64,000 bases of DNA from JAMQKA01 sp031569985 (lineage in GTDB: Bacteria; Bacteroidota; Rhodothermia; Balneolales; Balneolaceae). Both the position numbers and the translations under genes were made by a program. Positions 53,291-62,102 of this stretch are shown in pieces (the first letter of the stretch is position 1; each line of letters begins with the position of its first letter). The stretch covers positions 1 through 64,000 of the forward strand of contig NZ_JAMQKA010000021.1 of the NCBI RefSeq assembly GCF_031569985.1. Direction: 5' to 3'. A model generated the notes under the pieces. The model had not been told where the DNA came from. It saw nothing but the letters and a program-made list of their open reading frames with translations, and did no database searches.

Positions 53291-53320
53291 TTGTTATCTT
53301 GGTTAAGAAACAATATTATA
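53291..53320. promoter_or_regulatory. Divergent promoter region between trpL and the secreted protein gene
   Basis: On the plus strand TTGTTA (53291-53296), 17 bp, TATTAT (53314-53319) fits a sigma-70-like promoter for the gene at 53349. On the minus strand TATAAT (53320-53315) would be a -10 for the trp leader, with a poor -35. The two would overlap. Primary sigma factors of this group may use other consensus sequences. Confidence 0.4.
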
Positions 53321-53348
53321 GACCAACTTGAGCACTTAATATCATTCA

Positions 53349-54908
53349 ATGGACAACCCCCTTTTGAAACCGACACGTTTACTTGCAGCGCTATTTTTTT
53401 TGATGTCCACCTTCTTGAATGCAAATGCACAGGTTGTAGGACCGGTGCCCTCCCCTTTCGAATCGATTGAACAGAACAGTGTTTCCAACATGGAGGCGTT
53501 TGGGGATACGCTTTGGATCGGGCCGGGATTGAACAGAAATATTGGGAATGGTCCAAACTGGTTTCTGCCGGAAGGAGCAGACAGTGTGGTTGCGGGTCGC
53601 GGCCGGGTTTACTCCCTTGCGCTGGCCTCTGACACCGTATTTTCGGGTTTGGGATTCAATTTCCAACAGGCAGAGAGTAGCGTGCAAACGGGCGTGGGAT
53701 ATCAAGTCTCCACTGATGGCGGCGACAGCTGGTCGTTTCTCCCCCTCCCCCTGGATACCGAAACCGACAGCACTTTTATTTATGGAGGAAACAGTTACCG
53801 GCAATTACCGATCATCGTTGCGCAGCAGTCGCCCCCTTTCAAAACAGATTTTCAGGGACAAACAGTGTTTTCGGCAAACTGGGCCTCGGGCCTCATGCGT
53901 AGCCGCGACTTCGGGCAGCGGTGGGAACGAATGATACTGCCACCGCAGTCAGCCGATAGCCTTGTACCGGAAGAAAGCTACACCTTTATATCACCCGACG
54001 GTAGTGAAAGGTACGACCCGCGGGGCGATCAAAACCTGCTGGGGTTTTCCGTGATGATTGACAGTGATGGCGATGTTTGGGCCGGTACGGCTGGTGGTGT
54101 TAATATCTCTTCCAATGCCCTGACGGCTCCCCGAGATAGTGTCCACTGGAGTCATATCCAGGCGGAAGGAAGCGATTTGTTGGGCAATTGGATCATTTCA
54201 ATCGAGGAGCAACCCTCTAGCGGAGATATCTGGATGACGAATTGGGCCTCAGGAGTAAGTGCCGGAGAGGGTTACGGCATTGTGCGGACAAGTGACAATG
54301 GAGAGACTTTTGATCAATTTTTACAGGGGCTGCAAATCAATGACATCGGCTTTATGGGAAACCATGTTTTTGCCGCCGGGGAGGGAGGCCTTTTCATAAG
54401 TCCCAATAACGGGCAAAATTGGCAGCGAATCGAACAGATAAAGAGCCCAAATTCCTTTATCAAACCTTCTGCAAGCTATTACAGCGTGGCAACCACCAAC
54501 GATCGCGTATGGATCGGTACTTCTGACGGAATTGTTTCCACCGCCGATTTTGGTGAAACATGGCAGATTTCACGCGTCAATTTCCCACTTGCAGGGGGTA
54601 ATCAATACCGCACCGATGCCCCAGACACAGAAGCTTTTGCCTATCCCAATCCTTTTTCTCCCTCCCGGCAAGAAATTGTTCGCCTCAAATTTGAAGTCCA
54701 AAGCCAGGGCAATGTGAAAATCCGGCTGTTTGATTTTGGGATGAATCTCATTCGGGAGCTGGAAAACCGGTCGTTTGCGCCCGGTACGTATGAAGCGACC
54801 TGGGATGGTCGTAGCAGGAATGGCAACATTGTGGCCAACGGGCCGGTATTCTACCAGGTTGAAACAGCAGATAACGTGATCCGCGGTAAAATTTTAGTGC
54901 TGGATTGA
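53349..54908 (+). CDS. Secreted protein with BNR-like repeats and FlgD-like C-terminal domain
   Basis: 519 residues. Signal peptide to about residue 28 (ending NANAQ). The body has BNR/Asp-box-like motifs (STDGGDSWSFL, RTSDNGETFDQFL, FISPNNGQNWQRI, STADFGETWQIS), which build a sialidase-type beta-propeller. The C-terminal 90 residues (FAYPNPFSPS then VKIRLFDFGMNLIREL and YEATWDGRSRNGNIVANGPVFYQV) are a FlgD-like Ig domain, the tail type used for sorting to the cell surface by type IX-like secretion. It is followed by two PorV/PorQ-like genes with overlapping ends, so they probably act together. Confidence 0.85.
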   Translation: MDNPLLKPTRLLAALFFLMSTFLNANAQVVGPVPSPFESIEQNSVSNMEAFGDTLWIGPGLNRNIGNGPNWFLPEGADSVVAGRGRVYSLALASDTVFSGLGFNFQQAESSVQTGVGYQVSTDGGDSWSFLPLPLDTETDSTFIYGGNSYRQLPIIVAQQSPPFKTDFQGQTVFSANWASGLMRSRDFGQRWERMILPPQSADSLVPEESYTFISPDGSERYDPRGDQNLLGFSVMIDSDGDVWAGTAGGVNISSNALTAPRDSVHWSHIQAEGSDLLGNWIISIEEQPSSGDIWMTNWASGVSAGEGYGIVRTSDNGETFDQFLQGLQINDIGFMGNHVFAAGEGGLFISPNNGQNWQRIEQIKSPNSFIKPSASYYSVATTNDRVWIGTSDGIVSTADFGETWQISRVNFPLAGGNQYRTDAPDTEAFAYPNPFSPSRQEIVRLKFEVQSQGNVKIRLFDFGMNLIRELENRSFAPGTYEATWDGRSRNGNIVANGPVFYQVETADNVIRGKILVLD

Positions 54909-55987
54909 TGCAGAATATTAGTAAAAAAATAAATTTCATTGCGGCTGGAAATACACGTTCAGTCATCCCCCTTATTCCCCCTTCTAAGGGGAACTTTACA
55001 AAGCTTGGGAATACAGCTCCCTCCCAAATTATACTTCTGATCTTACCTCTATTTCTCCTCCCTTCCCTCCTGTTTGCGCAGGCTGGTGGTTATGCCGGGT
55101 CGTTTTCCAGGATGGGATTTGGCCCACGCGGCATGGCGATGGGTAACGCAATAAGCAGTGTTCCAGGGGAAGGAATATACAGCTATTACAATCCGGCCCT
55201 GGTGGCGTCGAAAATCAACGGCCAGCAGGTGGACCTTTCGACTTCACTCATGAGTTTTGATCGCAGCCTTCACCAAGTCGGTGGCTCATTTCCCCTGCCA
55301 CCCCAAGCAGGATTTGCTTTATCCATCACAAATGCGAGCGTCTCAGATATCGACGGCCGTACCGTCAGCGGGTATCCAACTGGAACGCTATCGACCAATG
55401 AGTATCAATTTGCTTCGGCTTTCGGGCTGCGGATATCCACCAGATTGCATGTGGGAGTAGGTATCAAACTGTACCTGGCCGACTACCACACCGCGCTTCA
55501 AAGTGTCTCCAGCTTTGGATTTGATCTCGGTGCGTTGTATCAAGCCTCTCCCAAGCTCCGTTTTGGCCTGGTTGTCCAGGACCTATTGGCAGAATATCCC
55601 TGGGATTCCGGTGATCTGTATGGTGATAGTTCCAGCGGCTCATCAGTTGATGAATTTCCCCTCCAATTCAAGCTTGGTTCTTCTTATGAAGTATCAGATG
55701 AGCTTCTTATTGTGCTGGATCCCGGTCTGGTGCTGCCACCCGGTAACATCGATCCCATATACCAGTTGCGAACCGGCAGTCGATATCATCTCCATGAACG
55801 AATTACAATACGCGCCGGATGGCAGATTAGCAATCTTCAATCGATCGAGACCAGCAATAATTTTAGTGCAGGATTTTCGGTACATCTGCCTTTTGATCTC
55901 TTCTCACCTTCCGTAGATTACGCTTTCGTCCCGGAACCCAACTACATTTCCAGCATGCATGTTTTTGGATTGCAATTGAATCTATGA
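54908..55987 (+). CDS. PorV/PorQ-like outer-membrane protein
   Basis: 359 residues from ATG 54908, which shares one base with the previous stop (TGATG). The signal peptide is displaced: the hydrophobic stretch IILLILPLFLLPSLLFAQ is at about residues 40-57, after a 39-residue lead that contains IPLIPPSKGNFTK. The lead DNA (about 54963-55002, CCCCCTTATTCCCCCTTCTA and AGGGGAACTTTAC) looks like a dispersed repeat, so the true start may be further in. The mature part (GFGPRGMAMGNAISSVPGEGIYSYYNPAL) is the PorV/UPF0164 N-terminal signature followed by barrel strands. Overlaps the next gene by 4 bp. Confidence 0.82.
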   Translation: MQNISKKINFIAAGNTRSVIPLIPPSKGNFTKLGNTAPSQIILLILPLFLLPSLLFAQAGGYAGSFSRMGFGPRGMAMGNAISSVPGEGIYSYYNPALVASKINGQQVDLSTSLMSFDRSLHQVGGSFPLPPQAGFALSITNASVSDIDGRTVSGYPTGTLSTNEYQFASAFGLRISTRLHVGVGIKLYLADYHTALQSVSSFGFDLGALYQASPKLRFGLVVQDLLAEYPWDSGDLYGDSSSGSSVDEFPLQFKLGSSYEVSDELLIVLDPGLVLPPGNIDPIYQLRTGSRYHLHERITIRAGWQISNLQSIETSNNFSAGFSVHLPFDLFSPSVDYAFVPEPNYISSMHVFGLQLNL

Positions 55988-56922
55988 GAAAACGCATTAT
56001 CACTTTCATTACGCTCCTGTTATTTAGCTCGTGGCCAATTTCAGGCCTTGCCCAGTCAAGTGGACTCGATTTCCTGAATATCGGTCCGAACACGCGGTCG
56101 CTCTCCCTTGGGGAAGCCGTCACCGCCCTGCCGATGGGAGGTTCTGCAATCTATACCAACCCCGCCAACCTCGCGTTTGACAGAACCTCAACACTAACCG
56201 CCGACTACTCACTTTGGGTAGCCGACCTGTACAACAGTCATATTGCGGTAAACCTGAAGCAAAATAATAACCAGTCGCTTGCTTTCGGTCTTTTGAATAG
56301 CACTTCAGGTAGTTTTGAAGTACGCACGGCACCGGGGCCTTCTGATGGTTCTTTTTCGGTTAACTATCTCTCCTTGTCAGGTGCTTATGCCTGGTCATTA
56401 AAGAACATATCCGTTGGAGCGGCCGCCCACTATATCAGGGAGGAATATTTTATCAACAACGCCTCGGGGTACAGTCTTAATTTTGGTATTTCAAGTCATT
56501 GGCTAGAGGAGCGTTTACGTGTGGGGACATCCCTGTTAAGTGTGGGTAAAATGAACAAACTGAGAGACGAGGCCACGGAGTTACCAACAAATTTGAGAGC
56601 AGGTGTTATAGCTGAACTTTTCCAGTTCATACCACCAAAAAATGAAGAACTTCCCATACTGGTCACATTCTATGGGGATTATATAAATTTATGGGAAGAA
56701 GTAAATTCAAATGGATCAAACTCTTTCTTCAACTTTGGACTATCTTTTAATGTAGCCACATTGGTTGAAGTACGAGGGGGATATAAAATCGGGGACACCG
56801 ATCGAAATTTTTCAGTTGGTGTGGGCATAAATACCGAGTCGCTAAGCTTTAATTACAGCATGATCCCCTTCGAAACCGGGTTTGGAACGGCACATTCCAT
56901 CGGGATAGAGTATTATTTTTAG
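55984..56922 (+). CDS. PorV/PorQ-like outer-membrane protein, second copy
   Basis: 312 residues. Signal peptide about 1-24 (ending GLAQ). The mature start FLNIGPNTRSLSLGEAVTALPMGGSAIYTNPANLAF matches PorQ/PorV-family proteins, with alternating barrel strands and a C-terminal Phe (IGIEYYF), as usual for outer-membrane barrels. It overlaps the preceding gene as ATGA. PorV-type proteins help deliver secreted substrates to the cell surface, which fits the first gene of the unit. Confidence 0.85.
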   Translation: MRKRIITFITLLLFSSWPISGLAQSSGLDFLNIGPNTRSLSLGEAVTALPMGGSAIYTNPANLAFDRTSTLTADYSLWVADLYNSHIAVNLKQNNNQSLAFGLLNSTSGSFEVRTAPGPSDGSFSVNYLSLSGAYAWSLKNISVGAAAHYIREEYFINNASGYSLNFGISSHWLEERLRVGTSLLSVGKMNKLRDEATELPTNLRAGVIAELFQFIPPKNEELPILVTFYGDYINLWEEVNSNGSNSFFNFGLSFNVATLVEVRGGYKIGDTDRNFSVGVGINTESLSFNYSMIPFETGFGTAHSIGIEYYF

Positions 56923-56935
56923 GGCCGTCAGGACT

Positions 56936-56968
56936 ACGTGCGACGCACTTTGAAAGTGCGTCGCACGT
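56936..56968. terminator. Long perfect hairpin between convergent genes
   Basis: ACGTGCGACGCACT (56936-56949) pairs perfectly with AGTGCGTCGCACGT (56955-56968) around TTGAA. It lies between the PorQ-like gene (+) and pssA (-), so it may stop transcription both ways, although T runs are weak. A degenerate relative at 8906-8934 suggests it is also a dispersed REP-like repeat. Confidence 0.65.
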
Positions 56969-56980
56969 GATTTAGTAGAG

Positions 56981-57784
56981 CTAAATTTCCTCGCCAAAGG
57001 CTTCCTGCCAGAAGGTGATTCCGCCCACGATAAGTCCCTTTATCACGAAGGCAGAAAAGACAATAATAAGCCCGATCTCCTGGAAAAGAACGATCACAAT
57101 CCCGTAGAAAAGGAACAGGAAGATACGGCCTTTGTATTTCCTGATGGATTCACGATCAAAACTGGGCATTTTGTCGAACGGAATCGTGCTTACCATCAAA
57201 AAGGAGAGAAGTACAATTACAGGTATCAGAACCGTGTTGATACCGTTTTTTAAATCAGCAAACATCTCCAGCCGATCATAAAAGGTGAGGTAAAATGCTG
57301 CCAGCATGATAGCCTGTGCGGGCGTTGGTAATCCCTTGAAAAAATCAGTGCGCGCCTCTTGGGCCTCTACGTTGAATCGGGCCAGTCGCACGGCTCCGCA
57401 AAGGGGCGGCAAGGCACTCAAAATTATGCCTACAAACGGGAGTTCATTAAGACCAAAATTGTAGAGCAGAAATCCCGGGGCCACACCAAATGAAACAACG
57501 TCGCTAATGGAATCAAGCTCGATCCCGAACTGGCTGGCTGCATTAGAGAGCCGGGCCATAAAGCCATCGAGGGCATCAAATAATCCGGCAAAAACGATCA
57601 GCCAGGCCCCAAAATAGAGGCTTCCCTCCGATACACTGATAATCGAAAGGAAACCGCAGAAAAGGTTCATCAAGGTAAAAAAACTGGGAACAGCAATACG
57701 TGGAATCGGCTTCCGTTTTCGATTTTGCCTATTTTCGCGTCGCCGTTTACGATAACGCTTCCACTTTTGGATAGGATATTTCAT
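56981..57784 (-). CDS. pssA: CDP-diacylglycerol--serine O-phosphatidyltransferase
   Basis: 267 residues with about eight hydrophobic segments. The CDP-alcohol phosphotransferase motif is in FDALDGFMARLSNAASQFGIELDSISDVVSF (about 68-98; DG-x2-AR-x8-G-x3-D-x3-D). The N-terminus is strongly basic (KRYRKRRRENRQNRKRK). It makes phosphatidylserine at the inner membrane, the substrate of Psd. Downstream member of the psd-pssA pair, after a 92 bp gap. Confidence 0.94.
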   Translation of the reverse strand: MKYPIQKWKRYRKRRRENRQNRKRKPIPRIAVPSFFTLMNLFCGFLSIISVSEGSLYFGAWLIVFAGLFDALDGFMARLSNAASQFGIELDSISDVVSFGVAPGFLLYNFGLNELPFVGIILSALPPLCGAVRLARFNVEAQEARTDFFKGLPTPAQAIMLAAFYLTFYDRLEMFADLKNGINTVLIPVIVLLSFLMVSTIPFDKMPSFDRESIRKYKGRIFLFLFYGIVIVLFQEIGLIIVFSAFVIKGLIVGGITFWQEAFGEEI

Positions 57785-57876
57785 GTATCAAGATCCCATG
57801 TTCGCGACACCAGTTTGAAAGGGATAGCGCTTTCGAATGAGAGCATGCGGTATCCTGCGGCTGATATCGATTTTAC

Positions 57877-58581
57877 TTAAGTGTTAGAAATTTCTGCGCG
57901 GTCCTTCTTTCCTGACACAGGTGAGGAGTGGCTGTCAACGAATCGACCAAGCACGGTTTCACCGGCAACGGTCTTGTCACCCTGCTGAACAAGCACTTCA
58001 ACCTCAGGAGGTACAAGTATATCCATTCTGGAGCCGAACTTCATCATTCCAAAACGTTTTCCTGCCTGCAGCTGCTCCCCTTCATTCACATTGTATACAA
58101 TACGGCGGGCCAAGAAGCCGGTTATCTGCCGATAAAAAACTTTCCATCCCGAAGTATGACGTACGCCAAAATCAGCGCGTTCATTGAGCTCAGATGCCTG
58201 GTGATCCCACGCCATATGGTATTCGCCTGGATGGTATTCCAGGTATTCCAGCGTGCCGGAGATCGGGTTCCTGTTTACGTGTACATCAACCACCGAAAGG
58301 AAGATGCTGATCTGTGTGGCTTTTCCTTTAATGTAGGTATGTTCCTCAACCTCATCCACCAGCACCACTTTACCGTCGGCGGGAGCCAGCACCAGATTAT
58401 CATCACTGGGAATATCTCGATCGGGATCACGGAAAAAATTAAGGATAAGTCCCACCAAAGCAACCATTAGGCCATACACCAGGTAGACCGTCCAGTGATC
58501 GAAATATGAGGCAGCCAGACTCACCAATCCCGCAAACACAATAACGATGGAAATTGTGGGATACCCGTCTCTGGCCAGCAT
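57877..58581 (-). CDS. psd: Phosphatidylserine decarboxylase proenzyme
   Basis: 234 residues, the short (PSD-A type) form. TISIVIVFAGLVSLAASYF and a following segment anchor it in the membrane; VLAPADGKVVLVDE, FLSVVDVHVNRNPISGTLEY and YHMAWDHQASELNERAD are family blocks. The self-cleavage site is in MMKFGSRMDILVPPE (about 179-193), where the Ser of GS becomes the pyruvoyl group. It makes phosphatidylethanolamine. Starts 3 bp after rseP's stop. Confidence 0.95.
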   Translation of the reverse strand: MLARDGYPTISIVIVFAGLVSLAASYFDHWTVYLVYGLMVALVGLILNFFRDPDRDIPSDDNLVLAPADGKVVLVDEVEEHTYIKGKATQISIFLSVVDVHVNRNPISGTLEYLEYHPGEYHMAWDHQASELNERADFGVRHTSGWKVFYRQITGFLARRIVYNVNEGEQLQAGKRFGMMKFGSRMDILVPPEVEVLVQQGDKTVAGETVLGRFVDSHSSPVSGKKDRAEISNT

Positions 58582-58584
58582 TTG

Positions 58585-59922
58585 TTATCCGAATTGTCTT
58601 ATGATGTCATTAAATGTGACAAAAATGAACAGTGCAATGATAAGAATGAATCCGATCTGCTGTAATGCCATACGAACTTTTGCAGACGGTTCCCGTCTGG
58701 TGACGCCTTCATAGATAAGGAACATCAGGTGCCCGCCATCAAGTACGGGGATCGGCAAAATATTCATAATTGCCAGGGTAATACTGAGAAAGGCCGTAAT
58801 CTGCCAGAATCCTAATGCGCCGCCCGATTCCGTGGCCTGCTTGGTCACATTAGCGATCGCCACCGGGCCGCCGAGATTTTCTCGTACCGATATAGACCCG
58901 GAAAACATTTTACTGAATCCCTGGATAATTCCGTTGAACGTCTCACCAGTGCGCACAAATCCATTTTGTATTGACCCGGTCAAGCCATACTTCAAGTGTT
59001 CAACCTGGAATATTTCACTTCCCGTGGGAGCACTGATGCCGATAATGTTTTGATCATTTGGCGTAACAGTTAACCGCTTTTCGACTCCATCCCTGAGTAC
59101 CGTTAACTGCAAGGCTCCATCAGAAGATTGGATATGATCAACCAGCTGTAGCCAATATCCCACCTCTTGCCCATTGACGCCAGTAATGCGATCTCCCGCC
59201 ATAAGACCTGCCGTGTCAGCCGGACTTCCCTCCTGCACCTGGTTCACCAGACTGGGAAGCGCCTGTGTGGGATTTAAAAATCCTTCTTTATTGATGCGGT
59301 CCAGCAGACTGTCTGCCACACCTATTGTGACCTGCTGACCATCCCGCATGACGGTGTAGTTTAAATTTTCATCTAGAATCTGGCTTGGAGCCACCAGATC
59401 TTTGAAATATTTCACCTTTTGGCCATTCACTTCTACAATTTTATCACCCGTTTTAAATCCCGCTTGTGCCGCTACAGACTCTTCATGGATGTAAACGCCA
59501 TCAATGCTGTCAAGCAAAATGTTGGATTCGCCGTACGAGAGCGCGATACCGGCATAAATCATGACAGCCAATACCATGTTGAAAATTACACCCGCCGTTA
59601 TAACCACCATCCGCTGCCAAACCGGCTTGCTGCGATATTCCCATGGCTTGGGATCTTCATCGAGGTGCTCGGTGTCCATACTTTCATCTATCATTCCGGA
59701 AATTTTAACATAACCGCCTAAGGGTGTAGCACCAACACAATAGTCAGTCTCTCCCTTTTGGAAACCCCATATGCGAGGTGGAAAGCCAAGGGAAAAACGC
59801 TCAACCCGCATTCCAAATAACTTGGCCGCGAGGAAGTGCCCCAGCTCGTGAAAGAAAACCAAAATCAGCAGGGCAAGTGCAAATATGCCAAGTGTAGAAA
59901 ATAAATCAATAACCCATTCCAT
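58585..59922 (-). CDS. rseP: Site-2 intramembrane zinc protease RseP
   Basis: 445 residues. LILVFFHELGHFLAAKLFGMRVERFSLGFPP (about 20-50) contains the HExxH zinc motif in the first TM segment, and NILPIPVLDGGHLMFLIYEG (about 387) provides the third metal ligand. Two PDZ-like domains lie between (KTGDKIVEVNGQKVKYF and LMAGDRITGVNGQEVGYW). It cleaves anti-sigma factors in the membrane during envelope stress. Next to dxr, psd and pssA, as often seen. Confidence 0.95.
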   Translation of the reverse strand: MEWVIDLFSTLGIFALALLILVFFHELGHFLAAKLFGMRVERFSLGFPPRIWGFQKGETDYCVGATPLGGYVKISGMIDESMDTEHLDEDPKPWEYRSKPVWQRMVVITAGVIFNMVLAVMIYAGIALSYGESNILLDSIDGVYIHEESVAAQAGFKTGDKIVEVNGQKVKYFKDLVAPSQILDENLNYTVMRDGQQVTIGVADSLLDRINKEGFLNPTQALPSLVNQVQEGSPADTAGLMAGDRITGVNGQEVGYWLQLVDHIQSSDGALQLTVLRDGVEKRLTVTPNDQNIIGISAPTGSEIFQVEHLKYGLTGSIQNGFVRTGETFNGIIQGFSKMFSGSISVRENLGGPVAIANVTKQATESGGALGFWQITAFLSITLAIMNILPIPVLDGGHLMFLIYEGVTRREPSAKVRMALQQIGFILIIALFIFVTFNDIIRQFG

Positions 59923-59936
59923 GAAGTGTGCCTATT

Positions 59937-61085
59937 TTAAATCTTTGAAGCTAAATTTCTAGTATCGTTGTCAATTTCCGTTAAAGACGTCACTGTTAGC
60001 TCAATGTCAGAGTCCAAAGTTTCGAGTGTTGTTTCAATTATTTTGGGAATTTTAATATACGGAATTTCTTTATCCAGAAAGCGCTGAACAGCTACTTCGT
60101 TTGCAGCGTTCAGGATTGCGGGAGCTGCCCCCCCCTGCTCGAGTGCCGCAAGCGCAAGTCGTATACATGGAAAACGATCGTAATCAACCGGCTCAAATGA
60201 TAGCTCAAAGGCTTCTTCCCAGTTCATTCGGGGCACTTCCAGCGGAAGCCGCTCGGGATATGTCAGTGCATAGAGAATCGGCACCTTCATATTGGGTGGC
60301 CCCAGTTGTGCTTTGCTGGATCCATCCACAAACGTAATTATGGAATGAATCACACTTTGCGGATGAACTACGGCGTCAATTTTACTGAGCGGAAGATCAA
60401 ACAGCCAGTGTGCCTCAATGATCTCCAGCCCTTTGTTCATCATCGTCGCGGAATCAATCGTAATCTTAGCTCCCATCGACCAATTGGGATGATCCAGTGC
60501 ATCCTCTACGGTAATATTTTCCATCTGTTGCTTGCTCCAGGTGCGAAACGGTCCACCGCTGGCAGTGATAAGCAGTTTTTCAATCTTATCGCGCGGTTCA
60601 CCCACCAGGCACTGAAGCATTGCGCTATGTTCTGAATCCACGGGTATCAACTGGTCAGAATTTCCATTCAGCAGATCATCTATGATAGAGCCGCCAACTA
60701 CGAGGGACTCCTTGTTTGCCAGAGCTACTTTTTTCCCGGCCTTAAGGGCTTGCATTGTTGGAGCAAATCCAACAAAACCGACCAGGCTGTTCAGTACAAT
60801 ATCCATCTCTTCCAACGCTGCCATTTCCTCTAGATGGTCGGCTCCAAACAGGAGTTCCGTATCATCGTGAGAAACAGCTCCTTCCAGCTCGTTTCGGTAC
60901 TTTTCGTTACAAAGTAGTGCATAACGCGGCCGAAACTCATTTATTTGCCGGGCTAACGTTTCCCAGTTGCTGTTGCAGGTCAATCCCAGGAGTTCATACT
61001 GTTCGGCGTGTTCACGAACAATATCAAGGGCCTGCTCACCAATGGAGCCGGTTGAACCCAATATGACCAGTGATTGTTGCTGCAC
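59937..61085 (-). CDS. dxr: 1-deoxy-D-xylulose 5-phosphate reductoisomerase
   Basis: 382 residues, starting at a GTG (VQQQSLVILGSTGSIGEQAL). The NADPH-binding GSTGSIG motif is at about 9-15; VALANKESLVVGG, IPVDSEHSAMLQCL (metal/substrate Asp-Ser-Glu-His) and TITASGGPF-like ITASGGPFR follow, then MNKGLEIIEAHWLFDLP. It makes MEP, the committed step of non-mevalonate isoprenoid synthesis. It precedes rseP by 14 bp. Confidence 0.95.
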   Translation of the reverse strand: MQQQSLVILGSTGSIGEQALDIVREHAEQYELLGLTCNSNWETLARQINEFRPRYALLCNEKYRNELEGAVSHDDTELLFGADHLEEMAALEEMDIVLNSLVGFVGFAPTMQALKAGKKVALANKESLVVGGSIIDDLLNGNSDQLIPVDSEHSAMLQCLVGEPRDKIEKLLITASGGPFRTWSKQQMENITVEDALDHPNWSMGAKITIDSATMMNKGLEIIEAHWLFDLPLSKIDAVVHPQSVIHSIITFVDGSSKAQLGPPNMKVPILYALTYPERLPLEVPRMNWEEAFELSFEPVDYDRFPCIRLALAALEQGGAAPAILNAANEVAVQRFLDKEIPYIKIPKIIETTLETLDSDIELTVTSLTEIDNDTRNLASKI

Positions 61086-61185
61086 GATGAAATTTTTGAT
61101 TAAAAAGCCTTGGAAGATAGATAAAATGAACCGGAAATAAGAATCATTTTCCGGTTAAGTATCTCAATTAGTTACCGTTATTCTT

Positions 61186-62094
61186 TTAACTATACATCGA
61201 TTCATATTCTTTTGCCACTGAATACATCAGTGCATGGGCCTCAACAGTTTCCCGGAGCGTGGGAGCGTAGCCTCCCGAGAGTGTCAGGACCAGTGGCTTA
61301 TCGTGCTCTATCACGGTTTCGATAACCATGCGATCGCGCTCCCGGAGACCTTTCAGCGTGAGCGAAAGCCTCCCAAAATGATCGGTTTCAAGGGGATCGA
61401 TGCCGCCCAGATAGAACACCAGATCAGGATCAAAACGTTGGAAAATGGTATCTAGTGCATCACCAAGTGTTTGGAGATACGTTTTATCACCAGTGTTGTC
61501 AGGCAGACCGATATCAAGCGTGGAAGGCGGCTTTTGGAAGGGATAGTTCTTCGCCCCGTGAATGGAAAAGGTAAACACATCGGGATTCTCGCTGAAGATA
61601 GCGGCCGTTCCGTTGCCCTGGTGTACATCGCAGTCGATCACCAGCACCCTGTGCGCCCACATACTCTGCTGCAGTACCTTGATAGCCACTGCCACATCAT
61701 TAAACACACAAAAGCCCTCCCCGTAGTCGGGCATAGCGTGGTGTGTACCGCCCGCCAGGTTGCCTGCTAAACCATCCTGCAGGGCCATCATTGCCGCATT
61801 GAGTGTACCCTGCACGGCCAGCCTGGAACGCAGTGCCAGTCCTTCAGACCAAGGCAATCCCAGTCTCCGAAGGGCCCTCTTATCGAGTTTGCCGGACATA
61901 ATGCCATCCGAATATTCCGACGTATGGACTGTAAGAAGGTTGGCCATATCCACCATACACGGTTCAATAATTTCATAATCTTTGATAAGACCACTTTCGG
62001 TAACATAGCGATATAGCCCTTCAAACTTGCCCATCGGGAAAATGTGGTCATCGGGGATTGGAGCATTGTATCCAGGGGAATAGCTGACTCTCAT
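61186..62094 (-). CDS. Histone deacetylase family protein
   Basis: 302 residues. Arginase/deacetylase fold with the zinc-site landmarks: GGTHHAMPDYGEGFCVFNDVAVAI (about 114-138, HH dyad), VIDCDVHQGNGTAAIF (about 152, DxH metal ligands) and YLGGIDPLETDHFGRLSLTLKG. The family removes acetyl groups from Lys, polyamines or acetoin-related substrates; bacterial members of this type are mostly of unknown substrate. Located 8 bp after pgeF in the housekeeping series. Confidence 0.92.
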   Translation of the reverse strand: MRVSYSPGYNAPIPDDHIFPMGKFEGLYRYVTESGLIKDYEIIEPCMVDMANLLTVHTSEYSDGIMSGKLDKRALRRLGLPWSEGLALRSRLAVQGTLNAAMMALQDGLAGNLAGGTHHAMPDYGEGFCVFNDVAVAIKVLQQSMWAHRVLVIDCDVHQGNGTAAIFSENPDVFTFSIHGAKNYPFQKPPSTLDIGLPDNTGDKTYLQTLGDALDTIFQRFDPDLVFYLGGIDPLETDHFGRLSLTLKGLRERDRMVIETVIEHDKPLVLTLSGGYAPTLRETVEAHALMYSVAKEYESMYS

Positions 62095-62102
62095 ACGGTT
62101 TC

